Of a stretch of 11,206 bases of DNA, positions 1-6,032 are shown one piece after another; the stretch's first letter is position 1; each line of letters begins with the position of its first letter. The DNA lies in the NCBI GenBank assembly GCA_002332795.1, contig DDBP01000248.1, forward strand, positions 1 to 11,206, read 5' to 3'. This DNA is from Anaerolineales bacterium UBA2029 (GTDB lineage Bacteria; Chloroflexota; Anaerolineae; Aggregatilineales; Aggregatilineaceae). Below the pieces are notes generated by a model, which did no database searches, was not told the origin of the DNA, and saw nothing but the letters and a program-made list of their open reading frames with translations. Both the position numbers and the translations under genes were made by a program.

Positions 1-192
1 GTAAAGCCGCAGAGCAGGTCTTCTCAAACAGCCTCCAGGTCTGGAGTGCTGAATCCGCAGTTGCGAGCGAAGATAGAGCTTCGCCGAAACGCCTGACTCA
101 GGACTCCTGACTCAGAACCCCTCACCAGAAGATAGCGCAAGGGTCAAGCGGGCAGCAAGCGGGTCAGTGCAGAGCGCACCAGCGATCGCCCG
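1..192. repeat. non-coding stretch with degenerate GACTC repeats
   Basis: No credible gene is seen here. The stretch carries a short inverted repeat at 33-46 (CTCCAG, 2-nt gap, CTGGAG). A cluster of GACTC pentamers at about 93-115 is spaced roughly 8 bases apart. The 9-mer AGTTGCGAG at 59-67 recurs as its reverse complement at 4659-4667, beside another GACTC cluster. This suggests that both places hold members of one intergenic repeat family. The region lies downstream of the last Uma2 gene, so the inverted repeats could also help end that transcript, but no T-run supports a classical terminator. Confidence 0.5.
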
Positions 193-741
193 TCATTCCG
201 GAAAGATGTCCTTCACCGCCAGCGTGAAGCCCGGCAGCACTTCGCCCCCGTCCAGCACACCATCCACGCCGACTTTCCTGACCGGCTGACCAGGGGCGTA
301 GACCTCAACGAGCTTCCGCTCCGGATCAATGACCCAGACAACAGTCCCAGCAGCCAGGTAGTTGCCCACCTTGACACGCACATGGTCTGGGCTATCGGTT
401 GGCGACAGCACTTCCACCGCCAGATCGGGGGGATTGGGATTGTAAGCAGCGCGCGATGGCTCCGGCTGACGGGCTTTGGCGATGAACCCCACATCGGGCA
501 TATAGCGCTCGCCCGCCACCACGTATCCGCCCGCTTCACCGGTCAGATAGCCTATCGGGTGCTGTTTGAGATAGATACCAATGGCGATCAAGACCTGAGC
601 AGCGACCAGCGACGAGTAATTATTAGACACCACCTGGACCACTTCCCCCCCGATGTATTCGAACAGGCGCTCGGCGTTCTCCGGCAACGCCACAAACCGG
701 TCGAACTCTTCGACAGTCATGGGCTTGCTTTGTACGGCCAT
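193..741 (-). CDS. Uma2 family protein, copy 1 (PD-(D/E)XK nuclease fold)
   Basis: This 182-residue protein matches the Uma2 (formerly DUF820) family, which has a restriction-endonuclease-like fold and mostly unknown biological roles. Visible family features are the N-terminal MTVEEFDRF segment, a GGE motif (E33), PDV (D83), the core PPDLAVEVLSP (D106, E110), K124 before the YLAAG segment, and the WVIDP strand. All expected acidic and lysine active-site positions are present. I chose the ATG at 741 because it aligns with the usual Uma2 N-terminus and has GGAAAGG upstream. A GTG at 774 would add 11 residues and overlap the preceding stop by 4 bp. Residues 1-40 and 121 onward are nearly identical to copy 2, while residues 41-120 match at only about 45 of 80 positions. 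It is the last gene of a three-copy tandem. Confidence 0.88.
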   Translation of the reverse strand: MAVQSKPMTVEEFDRFVALPENAERLFEYIGGEVVQVVSNNYSSLVAAQVLIAIGIYLKQHPIGYLTGEAGGYVVAGERYMPDVGFIAKARQPEPSRAAYNPNPPDLAVEVLSPTDSPDHVRVKVGNYLAAGTVVWVIDPERKLVEVYAPGQPVRKVGVDGVLDGGEVLPGFTLAVKDIFPE

Positions 742-770
742 CGCCCGCTCAACCTTTCCCGGCGCGCCTC

Positions 771-1319
771 TCACGCCGCAAAGATGTCCTTCACCGCCAG
801 CGTGAAGCCCGGCAGCACCTCGCCCCCGTCCAGCACACTATCCACGCCGACTTTCCTGACCGGCTGACCAGGGGCGTAGACCTCAACGAGCTTCCGCTCC
901 GGATCAATGACCCAGACAACAGTCCCAGCAGCCAGGTAGTTGCCCACCTTGACACGCACGTCATGGGGATCGTCGGAGGGCGACAACACTTCAACAGCCA
1001 GATCGGGAGGCACAGGGCCATACGCCTGATCAGATGGTTCGGCCTGGCGAGACCTGGAGACAAACGCCACATCAGGGATATAGCGTTCGCCAGCGATCTG
1101 ATAGCCGCCATCCGAGCTAGTCAGGAAACCGATGTCGTGCTGCTGCAAGTAGGCGAAGAGAAAGCCGATGATGCGAGCCGCAATACGGGACGAACGTTGA
1201 TTAGACACCACCTGGACCACTTCCCCCCCGATGTATTCGAACAGGCGCTCGGCGTTCTCCGGCAACGCCACAAACCGGTCGAACTCCTCGACAGTCATGG
1301 GCTTGCTTTGTACGGCCAT
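771..1319 (-). CDS. Uma2 family protein, copy 2 (PD-(D/E)XK nuclease fold)
   Basis: This 182-residue Uma2-family protein is collinear with copy 1 without any gap. The putative active-site set is intact: E33 in GGE, D83 in PDV, D106 and E110 in PPDLAVEVLSP, and K124. Outside residues 41-120 it differs from copy 1 essentially at one residue in the C-terminal part (Ser for Gly in the VGVDxVLDGG loop) and in its last residues (AA instead of PE). The ATG at 1319 is preferred. The GTG at 1352 would overlap the stop of copy 3 by 4 bp. The gap of 29 nt to each neighbour is the same on both sides, as expected from tandem duplication of a unit that includes the intergenic sequence. Whether it cleaves DNA, and what it acts on, cannot be told from sequence. 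Confidence 0.88.
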   Translation of the reverse strand: MAVQSKPMTVEEFDRFVALPENAERLFEYIGGEVVQVVSNQRSSRIAARIIGFLFAYLQQHDIGFLTSSDGGYQIAGERYIPDVAFVSRSRQAEPSDQAYGPVPPDLAVEVLSPSDDPHDVRVKVGNYLAAGTVVWVIDPERKLVEVYAPGQPVRKVGVDSVLDGGEVLPGFTLAVKDIFAA

Positions 1320-1348
1320 CGCCCGCTCAACCTTTCCCGGCGCGCCTC

Positions 1349-1900
1349 TCACGCCGCAAAAATGTCCTTCACCGCCAGCGTGAAGCCCGGCAGCACCTCG
1401 CCCCCGTCCAGCGTTTCGCCCGCGTGCACCGTTCGGCCCCCGCGACCAGGGGTATAGACTTCCACGACCTGCCGATCGGGATCAACGATCCACACCGTGC
1501 AGCCAGCAGCCAGATAGTTGACCACCTTCAGCCGAATCTCATGCGGAGTATTGGACGGTGAGAGCACTTCGACAACCAGATCGGGAGGGATGGGACTGTA
1601 CGGTTGATCGGACGGCTCGGCCTGACGGGCACGGGACACATAAGCCACGTCGGGGATATACCGCTCGCCCGCGATCTCATAGCCGCCATCCGCACCAGTG
1701 ACCAGGCCACTCATGTTATTCGTGCGCAGGTAAAGCTTGATGAAGAAGCCGATATTGTAGGCAATGGCAGATGCCCGCTGACTCAAAACCACCTCGACCA
1801 CTTCCCCCCCGATGTATTCGAACAGGCGCTCGGCGTTCTCCGGCAACGCGACAAACCGGTCGAACTCCTCCACGCTCATGCGTCTGGTCTGAATGGCCAT
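1349..1900 (-). CDS. Uma2 family protein, copy 3 (PD-(D/E)XK nuclease fold)
   Basis: This 183-residue Uma2-family protein is the first and most diverged of the tandem copies. It has MSVEEFDRFVALPENAERL at the N-terminus, then GGE (E33), PDV (D84), PPDLVVEVLSP (D107, E111), K125 and a WIVDP strand. Its C-terminal GGEVLPGFTLAVKDIFAA is shared with copy 2 almost base for base. Residues 125-165 differ, so the identity is patchy along the gene. The start is taken at the ATG at 1900; a GTG at 1921 gives 7 extra residues. The hydrolase gene stop is only 27 nt upstream, so the gene probably belongs to the same transcript. A weak -10-like TACAAT (complement of 1936-1941) lies just before the start and might give a second, internal promoter. 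Confidence 0.87.
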   Translation of the reverse strand: MAIQTRRMSVEEFDRFVALPENAERLFEYIGGEVVEVVLSQRASAIAYNIGFFIKLYLRTNNMSGLVTGADGGYEIAGERYIPDVAYVSRARQAEPSDQPYSPIPPDLVVEVLSPSNTPHEIRLKVVNYLAAGCTVWIVDPDRQVVEVYTPGRGGRTVHAGETLDGGEVLPGFTLAVKDIFAA

Positions 1901-1927
1901 CGCTATCCCGCCTCTGCTCACAGTGTG

Positions 1928-3181
1928 TTAGTCTGATTGTAGCGCATTTTCCCTGCCGATCGGCTGCGCGCGCGTGCCGCAGGCGAACGCCCAGGCCAGG
2001 AAGCGATCCACGTCGTATTGAATCAGCGGGCCGCTCATCCCCACTGGCAGCGGGCCGATGTCGTGCCGTCCCCAGGGAATGCGCAGCAACACGACCGTAG
2101 CCCCCGCAGCGCGCAGCCGATTCGCCAGCAACTCGGCATGCGCGGGTGGCACCGTGCGGTCGCGCTGCCCCTGGATGATCAGCGTGGGTGGCACGTCCGC
2201 CCGCACATGGTTGACCGGCGCGGCTGCTTCGTAGACTTCGGGGATGTCCGCGGGCAAGCCGCCGAGTAAGAGCGCCGGCGCTCCATCCGGCAGAGGCGGC
2301 CACAGGCGCAGGTCGGCGGGCGGCGCGCAGACTATCACTGCCTGCACCCGCTCGTCCGGCTCGAAACCGGTCTTGCTCAGGCAACCGGGCGGGAACCGCG
2401 GATCGCCGGGTGTATAGGCGGCCAGCAACGCCAGATGCGCGCCCGCGCCATGCCCCAGGATCGCCAGACGTGCCGCGTCCGCGCCATACCCTGCCCCGTT
2501 TGCCCTGATCCAGCGCAGCGCGCACTTGACATCGGAGAGCGGGGCAGGCCACGGCCCGCCGCGCCGATACTGCGCGTCGAAGACCACGTATCCCTGCGAC
2601 GCCAGCCAGCGATAGCGCAGCCCGGCCACGAAACCGCCCTTGTCACCGGTGAACCACATCCCGCCGTGCAGCGCCAGGATCGCCGGACAGAGTTCAGAGG
2701 CGCGCGCCGGAGCGTAGACATCCAGGCGCAGGGGATAGCCGTCGGGGATGGCGAACAACACATCGTGCGTCACCTGCACCCGCGGCCAGACTGCCCGCCA
2801 CAACGGGCCAATCAAGTCGGTGCGGTGCGTCTGCGCGAAGGCGCGCTGCCGAACGGGAGGGATACGTTGTTGCCAGCCGTGCCCCAACCCTTCGCGCATG
2901 GCGTCGGCCATCTGCCGGGCGACGGCCTCGCGCTGCTGCCAGGGGCGGAGGCGCAGCAGCAAGCCCGCGCAACCCAGCAACACCGCCCGCCAGCTTCTCG
3001 ACCACAGCCCATGCCACACGCCCAGCCATCCGGCCAGCAGCCCCAGGAAGGGGTCTTCGGTGACGAGAGTCTGCGCCAGCGCCAGCCGCCGATGTCCCTG
3101 CGGGGACACCGTCGGCCAGATGCTCAACAGACCGGACAGCGCGCTCAGAGTGGCCCAGGTCAGCGCCTTGAGTCGTCGCAT
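1928..3181 (-). CDS. alpha/beta-hydrolase (esterase/lipase-like) with membrane-like N-terminus; nucleophile Ser replaced by Gly
   Basis: This 417-residue protein has an esterase/lipase-type alpha/beta-hydrolase domain from about residue 138 to 400. The oxyanion-hole motif LHGG is at 171-174. The nucleophile elbow at 243-247 reads GHGAG instead of the GHSAG usual in this family. The acid is D341 in GQRDRTVP and the base is H373 in GRHD. Hydrophobic stretches at about residues 8-24 and 44-78 suggest one or more N-terminal membrane helices ahead of the hydrolase domain, which relatives of about 300 residues usually lack. The start is well supported: AGGAGGG lies 5 nt before the ATG. Without the serine the protein may be inactive, may use another chemistry, or may have a binding role. 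The rest of the fold looks intact and in frame, so simple decay is not evident. The three Uma2 genes follow closely on the same strand. Confidence 0.85.
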   Translation of the reverse strand: MRRLKALTWATLSALSGLLSIWPTVSPQGHRRLALAQTLVTEDPFLGLLAGWLGVWHGLWSRSWRAVLLGCAGLLLRLRPWQQREAVARQMADAMREGLGHGWQQRIPPVRQRAFAQTHRTDLIGPLWRAVWPRVQVTHDVLFAIPDGYPLRLDVYAPARASELCPAILALHGGMWFTGDKGGFVAGLRYRWLASQGYVVFDAQYRRGGPWPAPLSDVKCALRWIRANGAGYGADAARLAILGHGAGAHLALLAAYTPGDPRFPPGCLSKTGFEPDERVQAVIVCAPPADLRLWPPLPDGAPALLLGGLPADIPEVYEAAAPVNHVRADVPPTLIIQGQRDRTVPPAHAELLANRLRAAGATVVLLRIPWGRHDIGPLPVGMSGPLIQYDVDRFLAWAFACGTRAQPIGRENALQSD

Positions 3182-3186
3182 GATCG

Positions 3187-3193
3187 CCCTCCT
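3187..3193 (-). promoter_or_regulatory. strong Shine-Dalgarno of the hydrolase gene
   Basis: AGGAGGG on the minus strand ends 5 nt before the ATG at 3181 and fixes the start of the hydrolase gene. Confidence 0.75.
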
Positions 3194-3216
3194 GTGTGAG
3201 GATCGCTCTCATCCCC

Positions 3217-3249
3217 ATTATATGCTTCTTCGGGGCAAAATCGGGTCAA
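3217..3249 (-). promoter_or_regulatory. candidate promoter of the hydrolase-Uma2 group
   Basis: On the minus strand a perfect TATAAT (3217-3222) lies about 36 nt before the start codon. TTGACC (3244-3249) stands upstream, but the 21-nt spacer is longer than the usual 16-18. The -10 is convincing; the -35 assignment is weak. Transcription would start near 3210 and leave a leader of about 28 nt that includes the Shine-Dalgarno sequence. Confidence 0.42.
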
Positions 3250-3250
3250 A

Positions 3251-3338
3251 TCGCCAAGACGCCGAGAGCGCGGAGGCGAAAGATATCGAAAACTCTGTTA
3301 CACTTTGCACACATCTTCTCGCATCTTCGCGCTTGGCA
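3251..3338. repeat. short palindrome-ended intergenic element
   Basis: The segment begins with CGCCAAGACGCC and ends with TTCGCGCTTGGCA, so GCCAAG (3253-3258) faces CTTGGC (3332-3337) as terminal inverted repeats around an interior of about 73 bp. The interior has irregular GCG/GAGGCG steps. Sequences of this 'cgccaagacgc...' type are common as dispersed intergenic repeats in many bacterial genomes. No ORF is present. Its right end overlaps the -35 of the PAP2 promoter candidate. Confidence 0.4.
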
Positions 3339-3361
3339 GGAGCACGGAAAACCTGTAAAAT
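3333..3361 (+). promoter_or_regulatory. candidate sigma70-type promoter of the PAP2 gene
   Basis: TTGGCA (3333-3338), a 17-nt spacer and TAAAAT (3356-3361) match the sigma70-type consensus at 5 of 6 bases in each hexamer. Transcription would start near 3368, giving a leader of about 83 nt before the PAP2 gene. No other plus-strand gene lies nearby, so this is the likely promoter of that gene. Confidence 0.5.
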
Positions 3362-3450
3362 GCAGTTAACCGTAGGGGCTGTGGTAAGTTCTCTAGCTGT
3401 GGCCGAGACGCAGCGAAGCCCAAGCGGACATCCGCCAGCCAGAGTTTTGA

Positions 3451-4359
3451 GTGATGATCGCTACAATTCGATCCCACCTGAAGGGGCACTTGCTCACGGC
3501 AGAGATCTTCGTCTTTGCCGTCGTGGTGTTGACGCTGGTGGCAGCCGACGTGCTGTACCCGTCCACCGAAGTCTTTCTGGTCGCGCTGGTGCTGCTGGCC
3601 ATCATCAACAGCAAGGCGCGCGCCTTCGCCATTGACTTTGCGCCGTTCATCGTGCTCATCTTTTCCTACGACTCGCTGCGCAACTTCGCCGACGACCTGA
3701 CCGGCGCAGAGATTCACGTCCGCGACCTGATCATCTGGGAGCGCAGCCTGTTCGGCGGAGGGCTGCCGGGTTACTGGATTCAGCAGAACCTGTGGGGTCT
3801 GCCGATCACTCCCCTGCTGGACGTGCTGACCAACACGCTATACCTGTCGCACTTCATGTCGCCGCTGGTGGTGTCGGCGCTGCTGTGGCGGCGCAGCCCC
3901 AATGAGTACTGGGCGTTTGCGCTGGGCCTGGTGGCGCTCTCCTACGCGGGGTTCATTACCTACATCCTGTTCCCTGCTGCGCCGCCCTGGTGGGCCACTC
4001 ATCGCGGCTATCTGCGCACCATGCCCATCACGCTGGATCACTTTGTGGTGCCCGCGGACGTGGTCAGCGCCGGGCCGAATCCTGTGGCAGCCATGCCATC
4101 GCTGCACACGGCCTACCCCGTCTATATCGCGCTGGTGGCCATTGCCACGTGGGGCAAACGCGGCCTCCCAGTGATCTGCTTACCGCTGGGCGTGGCCTTT
4201 TCCACCTTCTATCTGGGGCATCACTGGGTGATTGACGCGCTGGTAGGCGCTGGCTACGCAGCCTTCTTCTTCGGCACCGTGTATCTCTATCTGCGGCGCA
4301 ACGAACTATCGCTGGTGTGGCTCAGCCGGGTCAAGCAGGTGCTGGTGCCGCACACGTAG
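3451..4359 (+). CDS. PAP2 superfamily membrane protein, AUR1/inositolphosphotransferase-like
   Basis: This 302-residue integral membrane protein carries the three PAP2 phosphatase motifs in the form seen in AUR1-like (PAP2_3) proteins. These are YILFPAAPPW at 171-180, PSLH at 216-219 (H219 as the acid/base histidine), and YLGHHWVIDALVG at 254-266 (H258 as likely nucleophile, D262 as partner). Hydrophobic helices are seen at about 16-33, 40-52, 60-75, 119-146, 152-174, 221-235, 238-253 and 264-282. The family removes or transfers lipid-linked phosphate or phosphoryl headgroups at the membrane. The exact substrate is not readable here. The start is GTG at 3451 or the adjacent ATG at 3454; no clear Shine-Dalgarno precedes either. 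It is the only plus-strand gene and is transcribed away from the hydrolase group. Confidence 0.88.
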   Translation: MMIATIRSHLKGHLLTAEIFVFAVVVLTLVAADVLYPSTEVFLVALVLLAIINSKARAFAIDFAPFIVLIFSYDSLRNFADDLTGAEIHVRDLIIWERSLFGGGLPGYWIQQNLWGLPITPLLDVLTNTLYLSHFMSPLVVSALLWRRSPNEYWAFALGLVALSYAGFITYILFPAAPPWWATHRGYLRTMPITLDHFVVPADVVSAGPNPVAAMPSLHTAYPVYIALVAIATWGKRGLPVICLPLGVAFSTFYLGHHWVIDALVGAGYAAFFFGTVYLYLRRNELSLVWLSRVKQVLVPHT

Positions 4360-4368
4360 CGAGCGGTG

Positions 4369-4400
4369 AGTCGAGAGTAGGGAGTCTTGAGTCATGAGTC
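4369..4400. repeat. GAGTC pentamer cluster, left flank of composite repeat
   Basis: GAGTC and near variants recur every 7-9 bases on the plus strand (GTGAGTC, GGGAGTC, TTGAGTC, ATGAGTC). The same pentamer in the opposite orientation, GACTC, is clustered at 4635-4663 and also at 93-115. The two clusters in this gap therefore flank the CCTCA-type element as loose inverted repeats. Confidence 0.5.
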
Positions 4401-4433
4401 TGGAATGCCGGATGCGTTCCAGACTCATGTTTT
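4393..4433 (+). terminator. hairpin with short T-run after the PAP2 gene
   Basis: The arms at 4393-4408 and 4414-4429 pair over 16 bp with a single G-U wobble around a 5-nt loop (CGGAT). TTTT follows at 4430-4433. It begins 33 nt after the PAP2 stop. The T-run lies on the plus-strand side only, which favours termination of the PAP2 transcript. The left arm is part of the GAGTC repeat cluster. Confidence 0.6.
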
Positions 4434-4457
4434 CCTGGAGCGTGTCATGCTCTTTTG

Positions 4458-4574
4458 CCCTCAACCCCCGACCCGTCTCCCGCGCTGCGGGCGAAGGGGC
4501 GCGCGCGTGCGAAGCAAAGCAAATCCCCTCGCCCCGTGACGAAGTCACGAGGGAGAGGGGTGCAGGGGTGAGGT
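4458..4574. repeat. CCTCA...TGAGG inverted-repeat intergenic element
   Basis: The element of about 117 bp starts with CCCTCAACCCCCGACC and ends with GAGAGGGGTGCAGGGGTGAGG. Its terminal 23 bases pair at about 18 positions. An inner hairpin CGTGAC-GAA-GTCACG (4535-4549) sits in the right half. Similar 'cctcacccc...ggggtgagg' elements occur as dispersed intergenic repeats in various bacteria. What appears to be another copy starts at 11191. It lies between two convergent transcription units, where insertion would be tolerated. Confidence 0.6.
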
Positions 4575-4634
4575 GCAGTACCGCGCACAGCCTCTGGCGC
4601 AGAGCGGCTCTCCCGGAACTCAGCGCCTCCTGCT

Positions 4635-4667
4635 CGACTCCAGACTCCACGCTCCGGACTCGCAACT
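4635..4667. repeat. GACTC pentamer cluster, right flank of composite repeat
   Basis: GACTC occurs at 4636-4640, 4643-4647 and 4657-4661, followed by CGCAACTCCC. This is the inverted counterpart of the GAGTC cluster at 4369-4400. It shares the complement of AGTTGCGAG with position 59-67. It ends about 7 bases before the stop codon of the permease 2 gene. Confidence 0.45.
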
Positions 4668-4673
4668 CCCGCC

Positions 4674-6032
4674 TCAGCCCCGCACCAGCTTCGGAATATC
4701 GCGCAGGCGGGGCATGTGCCCCATCAGCAGCATGTTGACGCGGAACATGCGCCCGGCCAGCCACACTGCCCCGGCCACCGCCACCATCTGCAGGGCAATG
4801 CCAAGCACAAGCTGAAAGGTCGGGACGGTGACAACGGCCTGCCGCATGACCATCGCCAGCGGTGCCGTGAAGGGAATGAGCGAGAGGATCACCGCCAGCG
4901 TGCCGTTCGGTTCTTCGGCGAAGATGGTCAGGAAGAAGAAGGGAATAGCCGCCGGCAGGGTGACGATGGTCACGAAGTTCTGCGCCTCGCGCAGCGACGT
5001 GCTCATGGCTCCGATGGCCGCCATCAATCCGCCGAAGAACAGAAAGCCCAGCAGGAAATACACAGCCAGCGTGACGATGGCCCTGGTGCTGACTTCGATA
5101 TCGCCCAGCGCCTCGAACACGTCCCCAAGCTGACTGCCGATGAAAAGCAGAGTCCCCGCCAGCGTGATCATCTGCAACAACGCGAGCAGGCCCGCCGCCA
5201 GGATTTTGCCCAGCAACAGCGCCATCGGGCGCACGGTGGTCAGCATGACCTCGACGATGCGCGATTCCTTCTCCGCCACAGCGCTGGCCATCATGTAGCC
5301 CCCGCCCCAAAAGACGGAGAACATCAGCAGCAACCCGAAGGCATAGACCAGCAAGAATTCCTGGTCTTCGCGGCTCTCTTCGACCGCGCCCGTTTCGCTC
5401 AGGCGATGATCCACCACCACGGCGGGCGTGCGCAGGCGCAGATAGAGCGACTCGTAGTCGGGCACGTCCACACTCACCAACAGACTGCGTACCAGATAGT
5501 CCTCCATCAGGTTCTGAGTATCAGCCGCCTGCAGGTTCAGCCCGCTGACATAGACCGACACCTTGCCGCTTTCCACGAAATCCGGTTCGATGACGTACAA
5601 CGCGCTGATGTCGCCCGCCTCCAGCGCCGCCTTGCCCTCTTCTTCAGTGCCATAGCGCGTGATCAGCTCGCGCAGGCAATAGGGGGAACTGATGCGCTTG
5701 ATCACCGCGCTACGGGTGCGATCCACTGTCTCGTCAAAGTTCAGCAGCGCCAGTTCCTGCGCCGAAGGCTCGCATTTGACCGGCGGATAGCTATCCGGAG
5801 CCGGGAACAGTCCCTGCGGCGTCAGGTCTACATAGCCGACGGCCTGGCTGCCCTTGTTCACTTCGGCGATGGCGGGAGTCTCCTCTTCGTCAGCCGACAG
5901 GTGCTGATACAGCCGATAGCCGTAGAAAGCCAGCAGCGCCAGGATGGGAATGCCGAAGGTGATGAACAGATAGCTCTTGCGCACGAACATATGGCGTAGT
6001 TCGTGGCGGAAGACGACGATCCAGTATCTCAT
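4674..6032 (-). CDS. ABC-2 type exporter permease, NatB-like (permease 2)
   Basis: This 452-residue membrane subunit has the NatB-like architecture. One N-terminal helix (about 20-40) is followed by a large extracytoplasmic domain (about 41-222) and then about six C-terminal helices (226-248, 270-299, 315-342, 350-371, 378-397, 404-429). The cytoplasmic coupling segment EKESRIVEVMLTTVRP at 254-269 is the hallmark that contacts the ATPase. Two cysteines in the outer domain, C87 and C119, could form a disulfide. The start at 6032 gives an ATGA 4-bp overlap with permease 1 and begins with the typical MRYWIVVFRHEL. A longer reading frame from 6197 would overlap permease 1 by about 170 bp and has non-family sequence, so it is rejected. 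The exported substrate is unknown; sodium, drug or peptide export have been proposed for relatives. Confidence 0.88.
   Translation of the reverse strand: MRYWIVVFRHELRHMFVRKSYLFITFGIPILALLAFYGYRLYQHLSADEEETPAIAEVNKGSQAVGYVDLTPQGLFPAPDSYPPVKCEPSAQELALLNFDETVDRTRSAVIKRISSPYCLRELITRYGTEEEGKAALEAGDISALYVIEPDFVESGKVSVYVSGLNLQAADTQNLMEDYLVRSLLVSVDVPDYESLYLRLRTPAVVVDHRLSETGAVEESREDQEFLLVYAFGLLLMFSVFWGGGYMMASAVAEKESRIVEVMLTTVRPMALLLGKILAAGLLALLQMITLAGTLLFIGSQLGDVFEALGDIEVSTRAIVTLAVYFLLGFLFFGGLMAAIGAMSTSLREAQNFVTIVTLPAAIPFFFLTIFAEEPNGTLAVILSLIPFTAPLAMVMRQAVVTVPTFQLVLGIALQMVAVAGAVWLAGRMFRVNMLLMGHMPRLRDIPKLVRG

Noticed and set aside
193..1921. Uma2 array as a restriction or defence system
   Set aside because: The nuclease fold alone does not show defence. 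There is no methyltransferase, helicase or other partner nearby, and Uma2 roles are mostly unknown.
1716..2552. A 278-codon open frame on the minus strand
   Set aside because: It overlaps the hydrolase and Uma2 copy 3 in a different frame. The in-frame products there have clear family motifs and this one does not.
4458..4574. Possible insertion sequence
   Set aside because: There are inverted repeats but no transposase and no visible target duplication, so only a small non-autonomous repeat can be claimed.
4306..5310. A 334-codon open frame on the minus strand
   Set aside because: It overlaps the permease 2 gene in another frame and crosses the repeat-rich gap. Its Gly/His/Arg-rich translation matches nothing.
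4716..5999. A 427-codon open frame on the plus strand
   Set aside because: It is fully antisense to permease 2. Its translation is rich in Gln, His and Arg with no membrane or domain pattern, as expected for a GC-rich shadow frame.
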